A stretch of DNA of 11,216 bases from an uncultured Eubacteriales bacterium. Lineage in GTDB: Bacteria; Bacillota; Clostridia; Oscillospirales; Acutalibacteraceae. The translations under genes and the position numbers were made by a program. How positions within the stretch are numbered: the first letter of the stretch is position 1; each line of letters opens with the position of its first letter. The DNA lies in contig ONNU01000174.1 of NCBI GenBank assembly GCA_900319255.1, positions 1 through 11,216 on the forward strand, written 5' to 3'. Of the stretch, positions 1 to 6,198 are shown in pieces. The notes beneath the pieces are model-generated. The model did no database searches. It was not told the DNA's origin and worked only from the letters and a program-made list of their open reading frames with translations.

Positions 1-87
1 CACCCTTGCCTTTGGCTGTAAGTTTCCCACTATCAGGGCACTTTACGGACTTTCACCGATTAGACTACGCCCATGCCGGGCGAACCC
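1..87 (-). mobile_element. Group II intron, 5' end of ribozyme (partial)
   Basis: Read on the minus strand, this stretch starts just after a terminator T-run and contains a small hairpin, CGCCC-GGCAT-GGGCG (about 69-83). It then carries the blocks GGTGAAAGTCCG (about 48-59) and GCCAAAGGCAAGGGTG at the left edge. I recognise these blocks as typical of domain I of bacterial group II introns; I did not confirm this with a covariance model. The element runs off the left edge, so its reverse transcriptase and 3' end are not visible. Class C introns are known to insert behind Rho-independent terminators, and that is exactly the position here. The 5' splice boundary is approximate, near 84-87, and the expected GUGCG-like start would be a variant (GTTCG). 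Confidence 0.6.
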
Positions 88-121
88 AAAAAAGAGACCG
101 GCGGAATCGTCAGTCTCTTTT
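88..121 (-). terminator. Rho-independent terminator behind the HTH gene
   Basis: On the minus strand AAAAGAGAC (121-113) pairs with GTCTCTTTT (98-90), with further partial pairing inside the loop, and the 3' arm runs into a six-T tract (93-88). It lies about 30 bases after the stop of the small HTH gene and ends the two-gene unit. The group II intron begins immediately behind it. Confidence 0.8.
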
Positions 122-151
122 ACTGTATAAACCGTATTGAATTAAAGCCTG

Positions 152-334
152 TTATTTCTCGGCTGGCTCCCATTTGCAGCGGACGGGTGATACGATGGAG
201 CCGTCCTTTTTCATTGCGGCAAATGCTTTATCTACCACCTTTCTGTCAAGTCCGGTCAGCTCAGCTACCTTTCCGGCATTAAGGGGTTCTCCTGCTTTTC
301 TCATTGCTTCAAGTATAATCTCTTTCTCTTCCAT
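152..334 (-). CDS. Small winged-helix/HTH protein (60 aa)
   Basis: This 60-residue protein has the layout of a compact DNA-binding helix-turn-helix. A first helix (residues 2-14) is followed by an AGKVAELTGLDRKVVDKAF segment (20-38) that fits helix-turn-recognition helix, and then a short basic wing ending RCKWEP (52-57). Similar tiny MarR-like or winged-helix proteins occur in Clostridia and archaea; I recognise the type but no specific target. The start at 334 is supported by an AGGAGG site (343-348) that overlaps the stop codon of the upstream flavin-type gene. The two are therefore co-transcribed and probably translationally coupled. It may regulate its own operon or sense the partner's substrate, but nothing here proves that. 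It has no membrane segment and is followed by a clear terminator. Confidence 0.75.
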   Translation of the reverse strand: MEEKEIILEAMRKAGEPLNAGKVAELTGLDRKVVDKAFAAMKKDGSIVSPVRCKWEPAEK

Positions 335-347
335 TGATAAAACCTCC

Positions 348-749
348 TCAGAATTCTATGGTCTCCGGCGCTTCTGTAAAGGAACTGAAGGTCGCTGAAG
401 CATTGCTGAAATAAAGCACCTGTGTATTATCATCATCTGCGCTGTACATTGCTTTCAGCTCGGGCATTTTTTCAAGCATCGCTGCCTTGATATCCCTGTT
501 GTCATCGTTTACCAGCTCTCCTGTGACACGCAGCCATCTTCCGTTCATGAATGCGCAGATCTCAGCCTTCGGATTTGCCGCAAGCTGCTTTGATACATCC
601 TTCACCTTGCCTGTCTGGATATAAAGTCTGCCGTCATAAAGCAAAACTGTACCAAAGGGTCTTACTCTCGGCTGATCTCCCTCGACCGTTGCGAGATAAT
701 AGGTCTTTGCAGTATCCAGAAATTCGTACACTTTTTCAATTCCGCTCAT
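348..749 (-). CDS. Pyridoxamine 5'-phosphate oxidase-like FMN-binding protein
   Basis: This 133-residue protein is of the FMN-binding split-barrel (PPOX/NimA-like) type. The N-terminal part has the family pattern of a helix, then the strand YYLATVEGD and PRVRPFG (17-33), followed by DGRLYIQTGKVKDVSKQL (39-56), where flavin phosphate contacts usually lie. A second strand pair, AEICAFMNGRWLRVTGEL (62-79), follows. Length is normal for the single-domain anaerobe proteins of this group, which are commonly annotated as pyridoxamine 5'-phosphate oxidase family. The true substrate is usually unknown, and real PNPO activity is not implied. The ATG at 749 has AAGGAGG nine bases upstream. It is the first gene of a two-gene unit with the small HTH protein. 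It is cytoplasmic, with no signal peptide. Confidence 0.85.
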   Translation of the reverse strand: MSGIEKVYEFLDTAKTYYLATVEGDQPRVRPFGTVLLYDGRLYIQTGKVKDVSKQLAANPKAEICAFMNGRWLRVTGELVNDDNRDIKAAMLEKMPELKAMYSADDDNTQVLYFSNASATFSSFTEAPETIEF

Positions 750-801
750 TTAATCGTCCTCCTTGATTTTTGATCCTGCGTAAGATCAAATTATTAATTA
801 T

Positions 802-831
802 ATTATAGCAGATGAAGTGTATTGATTACAA
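802..831 (-). promoter_or_regulatory. Promoter of the PPOX-HTH unit
   Basis: On the minus strand there is an extended -10 TGCTATAAT (hexamer 807-802) with TTGTAA as a partial -35 (831-826) at 18-base spacing. It lies about 55 bases upstream of the first gene's ATG. The extended -10 makes up for the weak -35. Confidence 0.6.
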
Positions 832-833
832 GA

Positions 834-850
834 TACCATATTATATGGTA
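834..850. promoter_or_regulatory. Perfect 7-bp dyad, candidate operator
   Basis: TACCATA-TTA-TATGGTA is a perfect inverted repeat that begins two bases upstream of the -35 of the PPOX-HTH promoter. Its position suits an activator or regulator site, and the small HTH protein of the operon is one possible ligand. Read on the plus strand it is followed by a T-run, but no plus-strand gene precedes it, so a terminator is less likely. Confidence 0.4.
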
Positions 851-905
851 ACCTTTTTTTATCAAACTCTGAGCTGTTTTCTCGTTGAAATATCCTGCTG
901 TCTTA

Positions 906-1853
906 TCATTCCATTACATCATCCAGTACTGCTTTTAGTGTATCAGCTGACTGTCTGAGCGCAGCTTTTTCAAATTCATCAAGCTCGATCGGTACAAGAT
1001 CTTCAACGCCGTTTTTGCCCACGATAGCGGGCATACTCAGAGCTACGCCGCTTATATCCTCAGTTTCCTGGATACTGGATACAGGAAGAATGGATTTCTC
1101 ATCCCTCACGATAGCCTCACAGATACGCTTTACTGACATTGCGATACCATAATAGGTCGCCTTTTTCTTTTCGATTATCTCATATGCGCTGTTCTTGACA
1201 CCCTCGGCAATCTTTTCCATTGACTGCTGATGATCGAAATGACCTCTCATCTCGCAGAATTTATGAAGCGGTACGCCTGAAACATTCGCGCTGCTCCATG
1301 CGGCGATCTCGCTGTCACCGTGCTCGCCGATAATAAACGCATGGATGCTTCTGCTGTCCACACCCAGATGTTCGCCAAGCAGATATTTGAGCCTTGCTGT
1401 ATCCAGCACTGTGCCTGATCCGAATACACGATTCGAGGGAAATCCGCTGAGCTGCTTTGCAACATATGTCAGGATATCTACAGGGTTTGCAACTACCAGA
1501 AGTATGCCGCACTGATTATATTCTGCAATCTGAGGAATGATCGACTTGAAGATCGCAACATTCTTTTTTACAAGGTCAAGTCTTGTTTCCCCGGGCTTTT
1601 GTCCTGCCCCTGCTGTAACGATCACGACAGCTGCGTCGCTTATATCCTCATAGTCGCCTGCATAGATCTGCATGGGCTTTGAGAAAGGAAGTCCATGGCT
1701 GATATCCAGCGCTTCGCCCTCTGCTCTGTTCCTGTCCGCATCTATCAGAACAAGCTCCGAAAACAATCCGCTTTCCATCAGTGCAAAAGCCGAAGCTGAT
1801 CCTACAAATCCGCATCCTACTATAGCTGCCTTACGGCTGTTCATTTCTGCCAT
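906..1853 (-). CDS. ldh: L-lactate dehydrogenase
   Basis: NAD-dependent L-lactate dehydrogenase reduces pyruvate to L-lactate and recycles NADH during fermentation. The 315 residues match the family length. The Rossmann loop GCGFVGSA (13-20) leads to D38, which favours NAD. QKPGETR (85-91) carries the glutamine that marks lactate rather than malate specificity, plus the mobile-loop arginine. VANPVD (121-126), DTAR (151-154, substrate arginine) and GEHGD (176-180, catalytic His178) follow. By alignment to the classical numbering, the fructose-1,6-bisphosphate site keeps His188 (here 171), while Arg173 is lysine (here 156), so allosteric activation may persist in altered form. The ATG at 1853 has AAAAGGAG nine bases upstream; the Met at codon 4 is a poorer choice. 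It is monocistronic, with its own promoter and a Rex-like dyad. I saw no clear terminator after its stop. Confidence 0.95.
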   Translation of the reverse strand: MAEMNSRKAAIVGCGFVGSASAFALMESGLFSELVLIDADRNRAEGEALDISHGLPFSKPMQIYAGDYEDISDAAVVIVTAGAGQKPGETRLDLVKKNVAIFKSIIPQIAEYNQCGILLVVANPVDILTYVAKQLSGFPSNRVFGSGTVLDTARLKYLLGEHLGVDSRSIHAFIIGEHGDSEIAAWSSANVSGVPLHKFCEMRGHFDHQQSMEKIAEGVKNSAYEIIEKKKATYYGIAMSVKRICEAIVRDEKSILPVSSIQETEDISGVALSMPAIVGKNGVEDLVPIELDEFEKAALRQSADTLKAVLDDVME

Positions 1854-1914
1854 ACCGGCTCACTCCTTTTTATATTTTCTATGTTATATTATACAAAAAT
1901 CAAAAATATTTATC

Positions 1915-1930
1915 TGTTGCCTCAGCAACA
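1915..1930. promoter_or_regulatory. Rex-like operator at the ldh start site
   Basis: TGTTGC-N4-GCAACA is a perfect 6-bp inverted repeat. It keeps the TGTT-N8-AACA core of the clostridial Rex box (TTGTTAA-N4-TTAACAA) but departs at the inner bases. It lies directly at the predicted transcription start of ldh, where binding would block initiation. Rex, the NADH/NAD sensor, is a known repressor of ldh in Firmicutes, so the assignment is reasonable. It could instead be a leader hairpin. Confidence 0.5.
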
Positions 1931-1936
1931 TTTTTT

Positions 1937-1965
1937 ATTTTATTATCAAAAAAATCTTTTGTCAA
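1937..1965 (-). promoter_or_regulatory. ldh promoter
   Basis: On the minus strand a perfect -35 TTGACA (1965-1960), a 17-base spacer and TAAAAT (1942-1937) give a predicted start near 1930. This leaves a leader of about 75 bases before the ATG. A second TATAAT at 1893-1888 lacks a good -35 and is a weaker candidate. Confidence 0.75.
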
Positions 1966-1989
1966 CTGGTAAAAAAACATAAAAACATA

Positions 1990-2017
1990 TTGACAAATTG
2001 ACAGACTTGAATATAAT
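1990..2017 (+). promoter_or_regulatory. arsR promoter with doubled -35
   Basis: TTGACA (1990-1995), 16 bases, then TATAAT (2012-2017). A second perfect TTGACA (1998-2003) sits eight bases on and could pair with TATAAC (2023-2028) at 19-base spacing. The heptamer TTGAATA at 2007-2013 recurs at 2417-2423 before acr3 and may be part of an ArsR site. The promoter is divergent from ldh. Confidence 0.7.
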
Positions 2018-2048
2018 AATAGTATAACCATTTTCGGAGGATTATCTT

Positions 2049-2360
2049 ATGGAACTGTGCGAAAAAAAGATCGCCGGTGTTTTCAAAGCTCTGGCTGATG
2101 AAAACCGCATAAGGGTATTGAAGCTGCTTCAAAGCGGCGAAAAATGTGCTTGTGTCTTGCTTGATGATCTTCATATCACACAGCCTACCCTGTCCCATCA
2201 TATGAAAATACTTTGCGATTCCGGTATTGTTACAGGACGCAAGGACGGAAAATGGATGCATTATTCAATATCAAATGAAGGCGCTGAGGTTGTTGTTGAT
2301 TATCTAAAAGCTTTAACTTCAGTAAATGGCTGTTCCGAAAATAATCCCTGCTGCAAATAA
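2049..2360 (+). CDS. arsR: ArsR-family metalloid-sensing repressor
   Basis: ArsR/SmtB-type repressor that releases DNA when it binds As(III) or a related thiol-binding metal(loid). The 103 residues show the family's winged helix: FKALADENRIRVLKLL (12-27), the recognition helix TQPTLSHHMKIL (44-55) and the wing GRKDGKWMHYSI (63-74). The sensing helix carries Cys33-Ala-Cys35, the counterpart of the CxC in the ELCVCDLC motif; the third cysteine of that motif is absent. Further cysteines lie near the C-terminus (95, 101, 102) and could complete a three-sulfur site. GGAGG (2036-2040) precedes the ATG by eight bases. The gene is followed by the start of an acr3-type exporter, the usual partner, which supports arsenite as the signal. 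It should still repress its own promoter although the exporter is broken. Confidence 0.9.
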   Translation: MELCEKKIAGVFKALADENRIRVLKLLQSGEKCACVLLDDLHITQPTLSHHMKILCDSGIVTGRKDGKWMHYSISNEGAEVVVDYLKALTSVNGCSENNPCCK

Positions 2361-2367
2361 CAAAAAT

Positions 2368-2388
2368 GCCGTACCTGAAAAGGACGGC
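2368..2388. repeat. Intercistronic hairpin between arsR and acr3 remnant
   Basis: GCCGT-A-CC / GG-ACGGC (2368-2375 with 2382-2388, loop TGAAAA) forms a 7-bp stem with one bulge, eight bases after the arsR stop. On the plus strand it is followed by TTAAAAAAT, a poor terminator. On the minus strand an ATTTTTG follows, slightly better. It could lower read-through into acr3 or stabilise arsR mRNA. Confidence 0.4.
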
Positions 2389-2446
2389 TTAAAAAATCTG
2401 TTATATATTGATATATTTGAATACGTCTATAGAAAGAAGTGTTATT

Positions 2447-2743
2447 ATGGAAAATAAAAGCGGTATCAACATTTTTAAGAAATATCCGACAGTCTGGGTG
2501 ATCCTTTGCATGGGGGCAGGTATTCTGATCGGAAGATTTCTTCCTCAGATACCTGAGTTTCTGAACCGGTTTGAATATCTGCGCTCCCCCTGCACACAGG
2601 AAATTGCGGTATTCAGGGCATTTGCAGAGATCGTTGAAAAGGCTGATGATCTTCAATACCGGCTGAATAATCCGGAGCGCCTGCAGCGTATTGAGATAAT
2701 ATCGCTGCCGGCGCTATATTTTTTTCGTCATATCCTGCCGTAG
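2447..2743 (+). pseudogene. acr3: Truncated ACR3 arsenite efflux gene fused to foreign tail
   Basis: The first 44 codons from the ATG at 2447 read like the N-terminus of an ACR3 arsenite/H+ antiporter. They comprise a short cytoplasmic lead with FKKYPTVW (10-17), a first membrane helix VILCMGAGILIGRFLP (18-33) and the typical PEFLNRFEY (36-44). The next family segment (VSIPIA-like) should follow, but from about 2579 the sequence is unrelated. The frame runs on for 54 codons (AVFRAFAEIVEKADDLQYRLNN and beyond) to a stop at 2743. ACR3 proteins are about 350 residues with ten membrane helices, so no working exporter can be made. An in-frame ATG at 2408 gives a 13-residue longer start but has no better ribosome site; both are weak. 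The tail overlaps the 3' end of the convergent ligase gene. The origin of the tail is unknown to me. Confidence 0.8.
2699..2725 (+). terminator. Probable terminator after the arsR/acr3 remnant
   Basis: A stem ATATCGC (2699-2705) / GCGCTAT (2711-2717) with one mismatch and a five-base loop is followed by AT and a T-run to 2725. It lies within the last codons of the chimeric acr3 frame and just before the convergent ligase stop, so plus-strand transcription probably ends here. Confidence 0.45.
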
Positions 2744-4113
2744 TCTTTTACAATTTTATTTATCGCTTCGCCGTTTTTCAGGCGGTCAAGCATAGTCCTT
2801 GCAGGATTGGTGCGTTTTTCTATGCGTTCGTAAAGCGGTCTGATATAGATCTCCTCACCGAAGCCCCTTTCACTCAGTCCTGTGCTGCACAGATCAAGCA
2901 CCTTCTTTGCAAGATCGTACATTCCGTCCTGATCTATATAAGCTGGCAGCTCACGACAGACAAGCTGACGGCGCAGCTCTGTTGCATTATAGCCGTTATT
3001 ATAAAGTGACCTATCATTCTTTATCAGATCTGTAAGCTCCTCCGTTTTATTAAGAAGTCCCAGATGGAATGCGGATATTGTCATTACATCGCTGATGGGC
3101 TGACAGCAGCCGCTGCGGAATTCGATAGTGCCTCTGTATGTAAGATCCTCGGATTTAAAGGTGCGAAGATATTCAATATCCTCCGGACGGGGGCTGAACT
3201 CTACGGAACGAATCTCCCCGTTTTCAAGATACTCGCCTGTAAGCCTGTCGATATTGAAATATTCGAGAATATTTACCGGCTTGAAGTTGAGATATTTTCC
3301 GTCACGCTCAACGCAATAAATCGCTGTGGTGGAGATGTAGTTCAGGATATCGTCAACCGTTTTTATTTCGCAGTCGTACATTCCTACGTTATGCGGATTG
3401 ATACCGTGGGTGCTGTTTCCCCAGAGCATATCACGGCAGCAGAGAAGATCTTCATTTTCATTCAAAAGAACAGAATTATTGAAAAGCAGCGCTTTTATCG
3501 GTTCTATCTGATTGAAAGCATTGATGACCCCGGGAAGAGTTTCCTTTGTCACATCAAGCTGTACCTGGGATGCGCTTGAAAACATTCCGAACTGGGGATA
3601 ACGATGGAAATACATAGGCAGACATGCATATTTTGAAAAGGATGACAGATGATGAAACAGCATTTTATATCTTCCGTTTTCGATGGGAATATTATTATTC
3701 ACAAGTCTGTTCGGATTTGTTCCCATGCCTGTGAGGGTGTGATTGTGGGGTCTGAAAAAGTCCTGCACAAATTCATAATATCTGCAGAAACGTCCGTGTA
3801 TCGTATGCAGCTCGCTTTCCTTGCCAAAGGAAAACTCCATATTGTTATAGGAACAGTCATAGGAGAAGATATCTCCGTTTTTTCTGTTCAGCGCTGAATA
3901 GATATTTCCCTGTTCATCAATGCCGGTGGGTATAAAATCAAACTCTTTCAGGAAGGCTGCGGTAAGGGAGTGAACAATTTCAAAATCTACTGCCCTGTGC
4001 TCAAGATTTACGATCGGCATTTCGATCTCCACGCCGATATAGCTTCCATTTTTATTTTCAGTCGGTCTGATATAGCGGTTATATAGTTGATTCATTATTT
4101 CTTCTTTTGTCAT
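2728..4113 (-). CDS. Glutamate-cysteine ligase superfamily (GCS2-like) enzyme
   Basis: This 461-residue cytoplasmic protein belongs to the glutamine synthetase-like carboxylate-amine ligases that include GCS2/EgtA. Visible blocks are IGVEIEMPIV (26-35), the family's VGxExE metal-site strand; DCSYNNMEFSFG (86-97), a second acidic strand; SSASQVQLDV (about 179-188), at the place of the substrate-strand motif; and YRGTIEFRSGC (about 335-345), the late glutamate/arginine strand. These enzymes join the gamma-carboxylate of glutamate to an amine using ATP. The partner amine cannot be told from sequence. It is the last gene of the operon: its ATG (4113) lies 14 bases after the amidotransferase stop, with GGAGG in the gap. 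It is a different subtype from the first ligase of the operon, so it is unlikely to be a duplicate. Whether it forms gamma-Glu-Cys or another gamma-glutamyl amide is open. Confidence 0.8.
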   Translation of the reverse strand: MTKEEIMNQLYNRYIRPTENKNGSYIGVEIEMPIVNLEHRAVDFEIVHSLTAAFLKEFDFIPTGIDEQGNIYSALNRKNGDIFSYDCSYNNMEFSFGKESELHTIHGRFCRYYEFVQDFFRPHNHTLTGMGTNPNRLVNNNIPIENGRYKMLFHHLSSFSKYACLPMYFHRYPQFGMFSSASQVQLDVTKETLPGVINAFNQIEPIKALLFNNSVLLNENEDLLCCRDMLWGNSTHGINPHNVGMYDCEIKTVDDILNYISTTAIYCVERDGKYLNFKPVNILEYFNIDRLTGEYLENGEIRSVEFSPRPEDIEYLRTFKSEDLTYRGTIEFRSGCCQPISDVMTISAFHLGLLNKTEELTDLIKNDRSLYNNGYNATELRRQLVCRELPAYIDQDGMYDLAKKVLDLCSTGLSERGFGEEIYIRPLYERIEKRTNPARTMLDRLKNGEAINKIVKDYGRI

Positions 4114-4127
4114 ATTATCAGCCTCCG

Positions 4128-4901
4128 TTACAGATTTGCAAATATGCTGTACAACAGTTTCATGGATTCTTCACTCTCAAAGTATTCATGCTCGTGATCG
4201 GTTCCTGTCTTGTAAAGCCTGCCGTTATAAAATGCAGTCAGACGTGTAAACGGCAGCGGCTGCCATGCTTCTTCGGTCAGCGGTACTGTTGCAAGTATCG
4301 TCATATTATTCTTTGTCAGATAAAAAAGCGTCCCGCTGCAATTTGTATGCGCATAAAGATATTTGCCGTCAGAAAACAAAAGGTTCAGCTTATTTCCCTT
4401 TGACATATCGCATATGATATTGTCAAACAATGAAAAGCGTTCCTCAAATACCAGCCTTGAGCCTTTTTGCAGCTGTGCTTTATTGAGTCTGTCCATCAGA
4501 TAGAGAAATATCCTTTCGCTGTCTGTATCGCCTATCTGATCCTGAATATAGGGATTCAGCGGGGGATAATCAAATATCGTCCCGTTATGGATAAGCGTCC
4601 ATCGTCTGCCTGTGCTGTCCTTTCCTGTGAAGGGATGGCAGTTTTTATATTCAACATTACCGATGGTTGCATAACGGATATGCCCAAGGATGATCTTTGC
4701 TTCTACGTTTTGTGAAAGCCGCTCCTTCAGATAATTGCTTTTTGATGCTTCTATGCTTTCTTTCTCGATAAGAGCGCCGTTCCGGGAAATGCAGGCAAGT
4801 CCCCAGCCGTGAGGATGATGCACACTGTGGCTGAAAAATGTTCTGAGATATTCATTTGCGGCAAATTCGTTTTGGGACGACAAGCCGAATATTTCACACA
4901 T
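4128..4901 (-). CDS. Class II glutamine amidotransferase (EgtC/YafJ-like)
   Basis: An N-terminal-nucleophile (Ntn) amidohydrolase of 257 residues. Cys2 follows the initiator Met, as needed for the catalytic N-terminal cysteine. The class II marks are in order: HHPHGWGLA (28-36), LGHIRYATIGN (72-82, glutamate-binding arginine), NCHPF (87-91), HNGTI (105-109) and GDTDSERIF (124-132). There is no synthase domain; single-domain members of this type include YafJ and EgtC. EgtC removes a gamma-glutamyl group in ergothioneine synthesis. The location between two gamma-glutamyl ligases makes hydrolysis of a gamma-glutamyl amide the most likely role; donation of ammonia is the alternative. The start overlaps the upstream ligase's end by eight bases (ATGTGTGA), which signals translational coupling and stoichiometric expression. 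The ATG is fixed by the need for Cys2. Confidence 0.88.
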   Translation of the reverse strand: MCEIFGLSSQNEFAANEYLRTFFSHSVHHPHGWGLACISRNGALIEKESIEASKSNYLKERLSQNVEAKIILGHIRYATIGNVEYKNCHPFTGKDSTGRRWTLIHNGTIFDYPPLNPYIQDQIGDTDSERIFLYLMDRLNKAQLQKGSRLVFEERFSLFDNIICDMSKGNKLNLLFSDGKYLYAHTNCSGTLFYLTKNNMTILATVPLTEEAWQPLPFTRLTAFYNGRLYKTGTDHEHEYFESEESMKLLYSIFANL

Positions 4902-6111
4902 AGCCTACACTCCTTTGATATTCTCTTGCAAGCTCCAGACCTTTTTCCATATAAGCATCCCCGAAACGGCTGCTTATGATATCAGCATAGCTGTTTCCGG
5001 GTCGGAGCTTTTCAAGCTGATAATCAATCACCTCTGCATATTCCGGGAAATGCCTTACCGTGAATGCCTGCATATCAGCAAGAACAAGCTTTGCCTTTTG
5101 TCTGAATTCCTCATTTCCGAAAACAGCTGCCTGCTTGATATCTTTTATGGCTTTTACCTGGTCGTTTTCGGTGAACTCACGCTCCGGCAATGAGGAAAGA
5201 TAAAGCATCAAAAGATGGATAAACCTGATATCCTCCACAAATATTCCCGTAGGAGAAAGCGGGTTGACATCTATAACTCTCAGCTCAAGATGATTGATGC
5301 CTTTTTCAGCAAGGACTTCAAGGCTGTTTGCGCCCCTGGGCTTCACCCGTACAGGGTAGTATAATTCCGAAACCGAACGCAGATTGCCGTCATCTATATA
5401 CTTCCGGATACTTGCGATATAGCTTTCAAGGCTGCTGTAATCGAGAAGCGGGATAAACAGATTCCAGTAGCCCTTATCCGAACATCGTATCGAAGAATAC
5501 ACATTGCTGTCCGTGCCCACCGTGCGGTCTGAAACAGGGCTTGCTGCCATCAGATATACTGCAAGCCATGCGTACTGTGTAAGCCTTGACGCAAGACGCA
5601 GATATATATCATTTCTGAATTTTTCAGGATCGTCTGCCCCGCTTTGCTCATATGCGCTTTTCAGAAGCTCGGCGGAAAATGAATAATTAAGATGTATCCC
5701 GGAAAACAGCATTTTCATTTTACCGTATTTCTTGGCAAGATACTGTCGATAAATGGATTTGCTTTGCAGATTGCCTGTGTATTCAGCGACAGGAATATCC
5801 TCTTCCCTGCTGATCCTCGGGGGATTTGAAAAAGGCCACAAAAGCTCATTATTCTCCCGCAGTCCGCTGTTGATGAATCTTTGCAGATCTTTAAGCTGAT
5901 CGTTAAGCTCCTGCGGATCTGTGAAAACATCTCCGATGATCTCGATCTGGTTTTCACAAAAATCACGGTCTATGTTTTTATGCATTTCAAAGGGATGGGG
6001 CGTCTGAGCAAGTGTGCCGTCTTCATTAACTCTAAGACCTTCCCTTTCGATACCGAATTCTGCCTGTCTGATATTGTTTTTTATTGTTTCGTTTCTAAGA
6101 TCAAAAAGCAT
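4894..6111 (-). CDS. gshA: Glutamate-cysteine ligase (GshA/GshF N-domain type)
   Basis: Gamma-glutamylcysteine synthetase of the E. coli/GshF class, which makes gamma-Glu-Cys from Glu, Cys and ATP. Diagnostic blocks are FGIEREGLRV (19-28, metal-binding Glu), TPHPF (37-41), DFCENQIEI (50-58), LLWPFSNPP (90-98), EEDIPVAEY (103-111) and SGIHLNYSF (137-145). Its 405 residues are shorter than E. coli GshA (about 518) and match roughly the ligase part of the fused GshF. The ATP-grasp domain that adds glycine is missing, and no gshB lies in this window. Glutathione is therefore not clearly the product. It is the first gene of the three-gene operon, overlapping the amidotransferase by eight bases. 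The ATG at 6111 has no real Shine-Dalgarno (only GAGTTGATG), so it may be weakly initiated, though its promoter is strong. Confidence 0.85.
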   Translation of the reverse strand: MLFDLRNETIKNNIRQAEFGIEREGLRVNEDGTLAQTPHPFEMHKNIDRDFCENQIEIIGDVFTDPQELNDQLKDLQRFINSGLRENNELLWPFSNPPRISREEDIPVAEYTGNLQSKSIYRQYLAKKYGKMKMLFSGIHLNYSFSAELLKSAYEQSGADDPEKFRNDIYLRLASRLTQYAWLAVYLMAASPVSDRTVGTDSNVYSSIRCSDKGYWNLFIPLLDYSSLESYIASIRKYIDDGNLRSVSELYYPVRVKPRGANSLEVLAEKGINHLELRVIDVNPLSPTGIFVEDIRFIHLLMLYLSSLPEREFTENDQVKAIKDIKQAAVFGNEEFRQKAKLVLADMQAFTVRHFPEYAEVIDYQLEKLRPGNSYADIISSRFGDAYMEKGLELAREYQRSVGYV

Positions 6112-6151
6112 AACATCAACTCAATTCATAGCATATATTTTATATATGAAT

Positions 6152-6181
6152 GGTAGGCTTTAACCGGCACAATAACCTACC
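6152..6181 (-). promoter_or_regulatory. Leader stem of the ligase operon
   Basis: In the predicted transcript GGTAGG (6181-6176) can pair with CCTACC (6157-6152) across an 18-base loop. The 5' arm overlaps bases that belong to the upstream 10-bp inverted repeat, so DNA-level and RNA-level structure share the same bases. This may be a simple leader hairpin; no T-run follows it. Confidence 0.3.
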
Positions 6182-6198
6182 TATATGATAGGTTATTG
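6170..6198. promoter_or_regulatory. 10-bp perfect inverted repeat, operator of the ligase operon
   Basis: CAATAACCTA-N9-TAGGTTATTG is a perfect 10-bp inverted repeat. A nested ACCTAT-ATG-ATAGGT shares its right half. It covers the -10 hexamer and the predicted start site of the gshA-like operon, the classical place for a repressor. I cannot match it to a named regulator from memory. Confidence 0.7.

Noticed and set aside
1..87. Left edge considered as a ribosomal or transfer RNA end
   Set aside because: No tRNA cloverleaf or known rRNA segment is recognised; the blocks on the minus strand fit a group II intron better.
834..858. Plus-strand terminator (dyad followed by T-run)
   Set aside because: No plus-strand gene ends upstream and the stem is almost all A-T; an operator reading is more likely.
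2300..2656. Minus-strand frame of 118 codons across arsR end and acr3 start
   Set aside because: It is the reverse of two recognisable plus-strand sequences; its residues are an uneven Cys/Phe/Leu mix and it has no ribosome site.
3064..3579. Open frame of 171 codons on the plus strand
   Set aside because: It lies fully antisense to the GCS2-like ligase, which has clear family motifs, a good ribosome site and operon context. The antisense frame has none of these.
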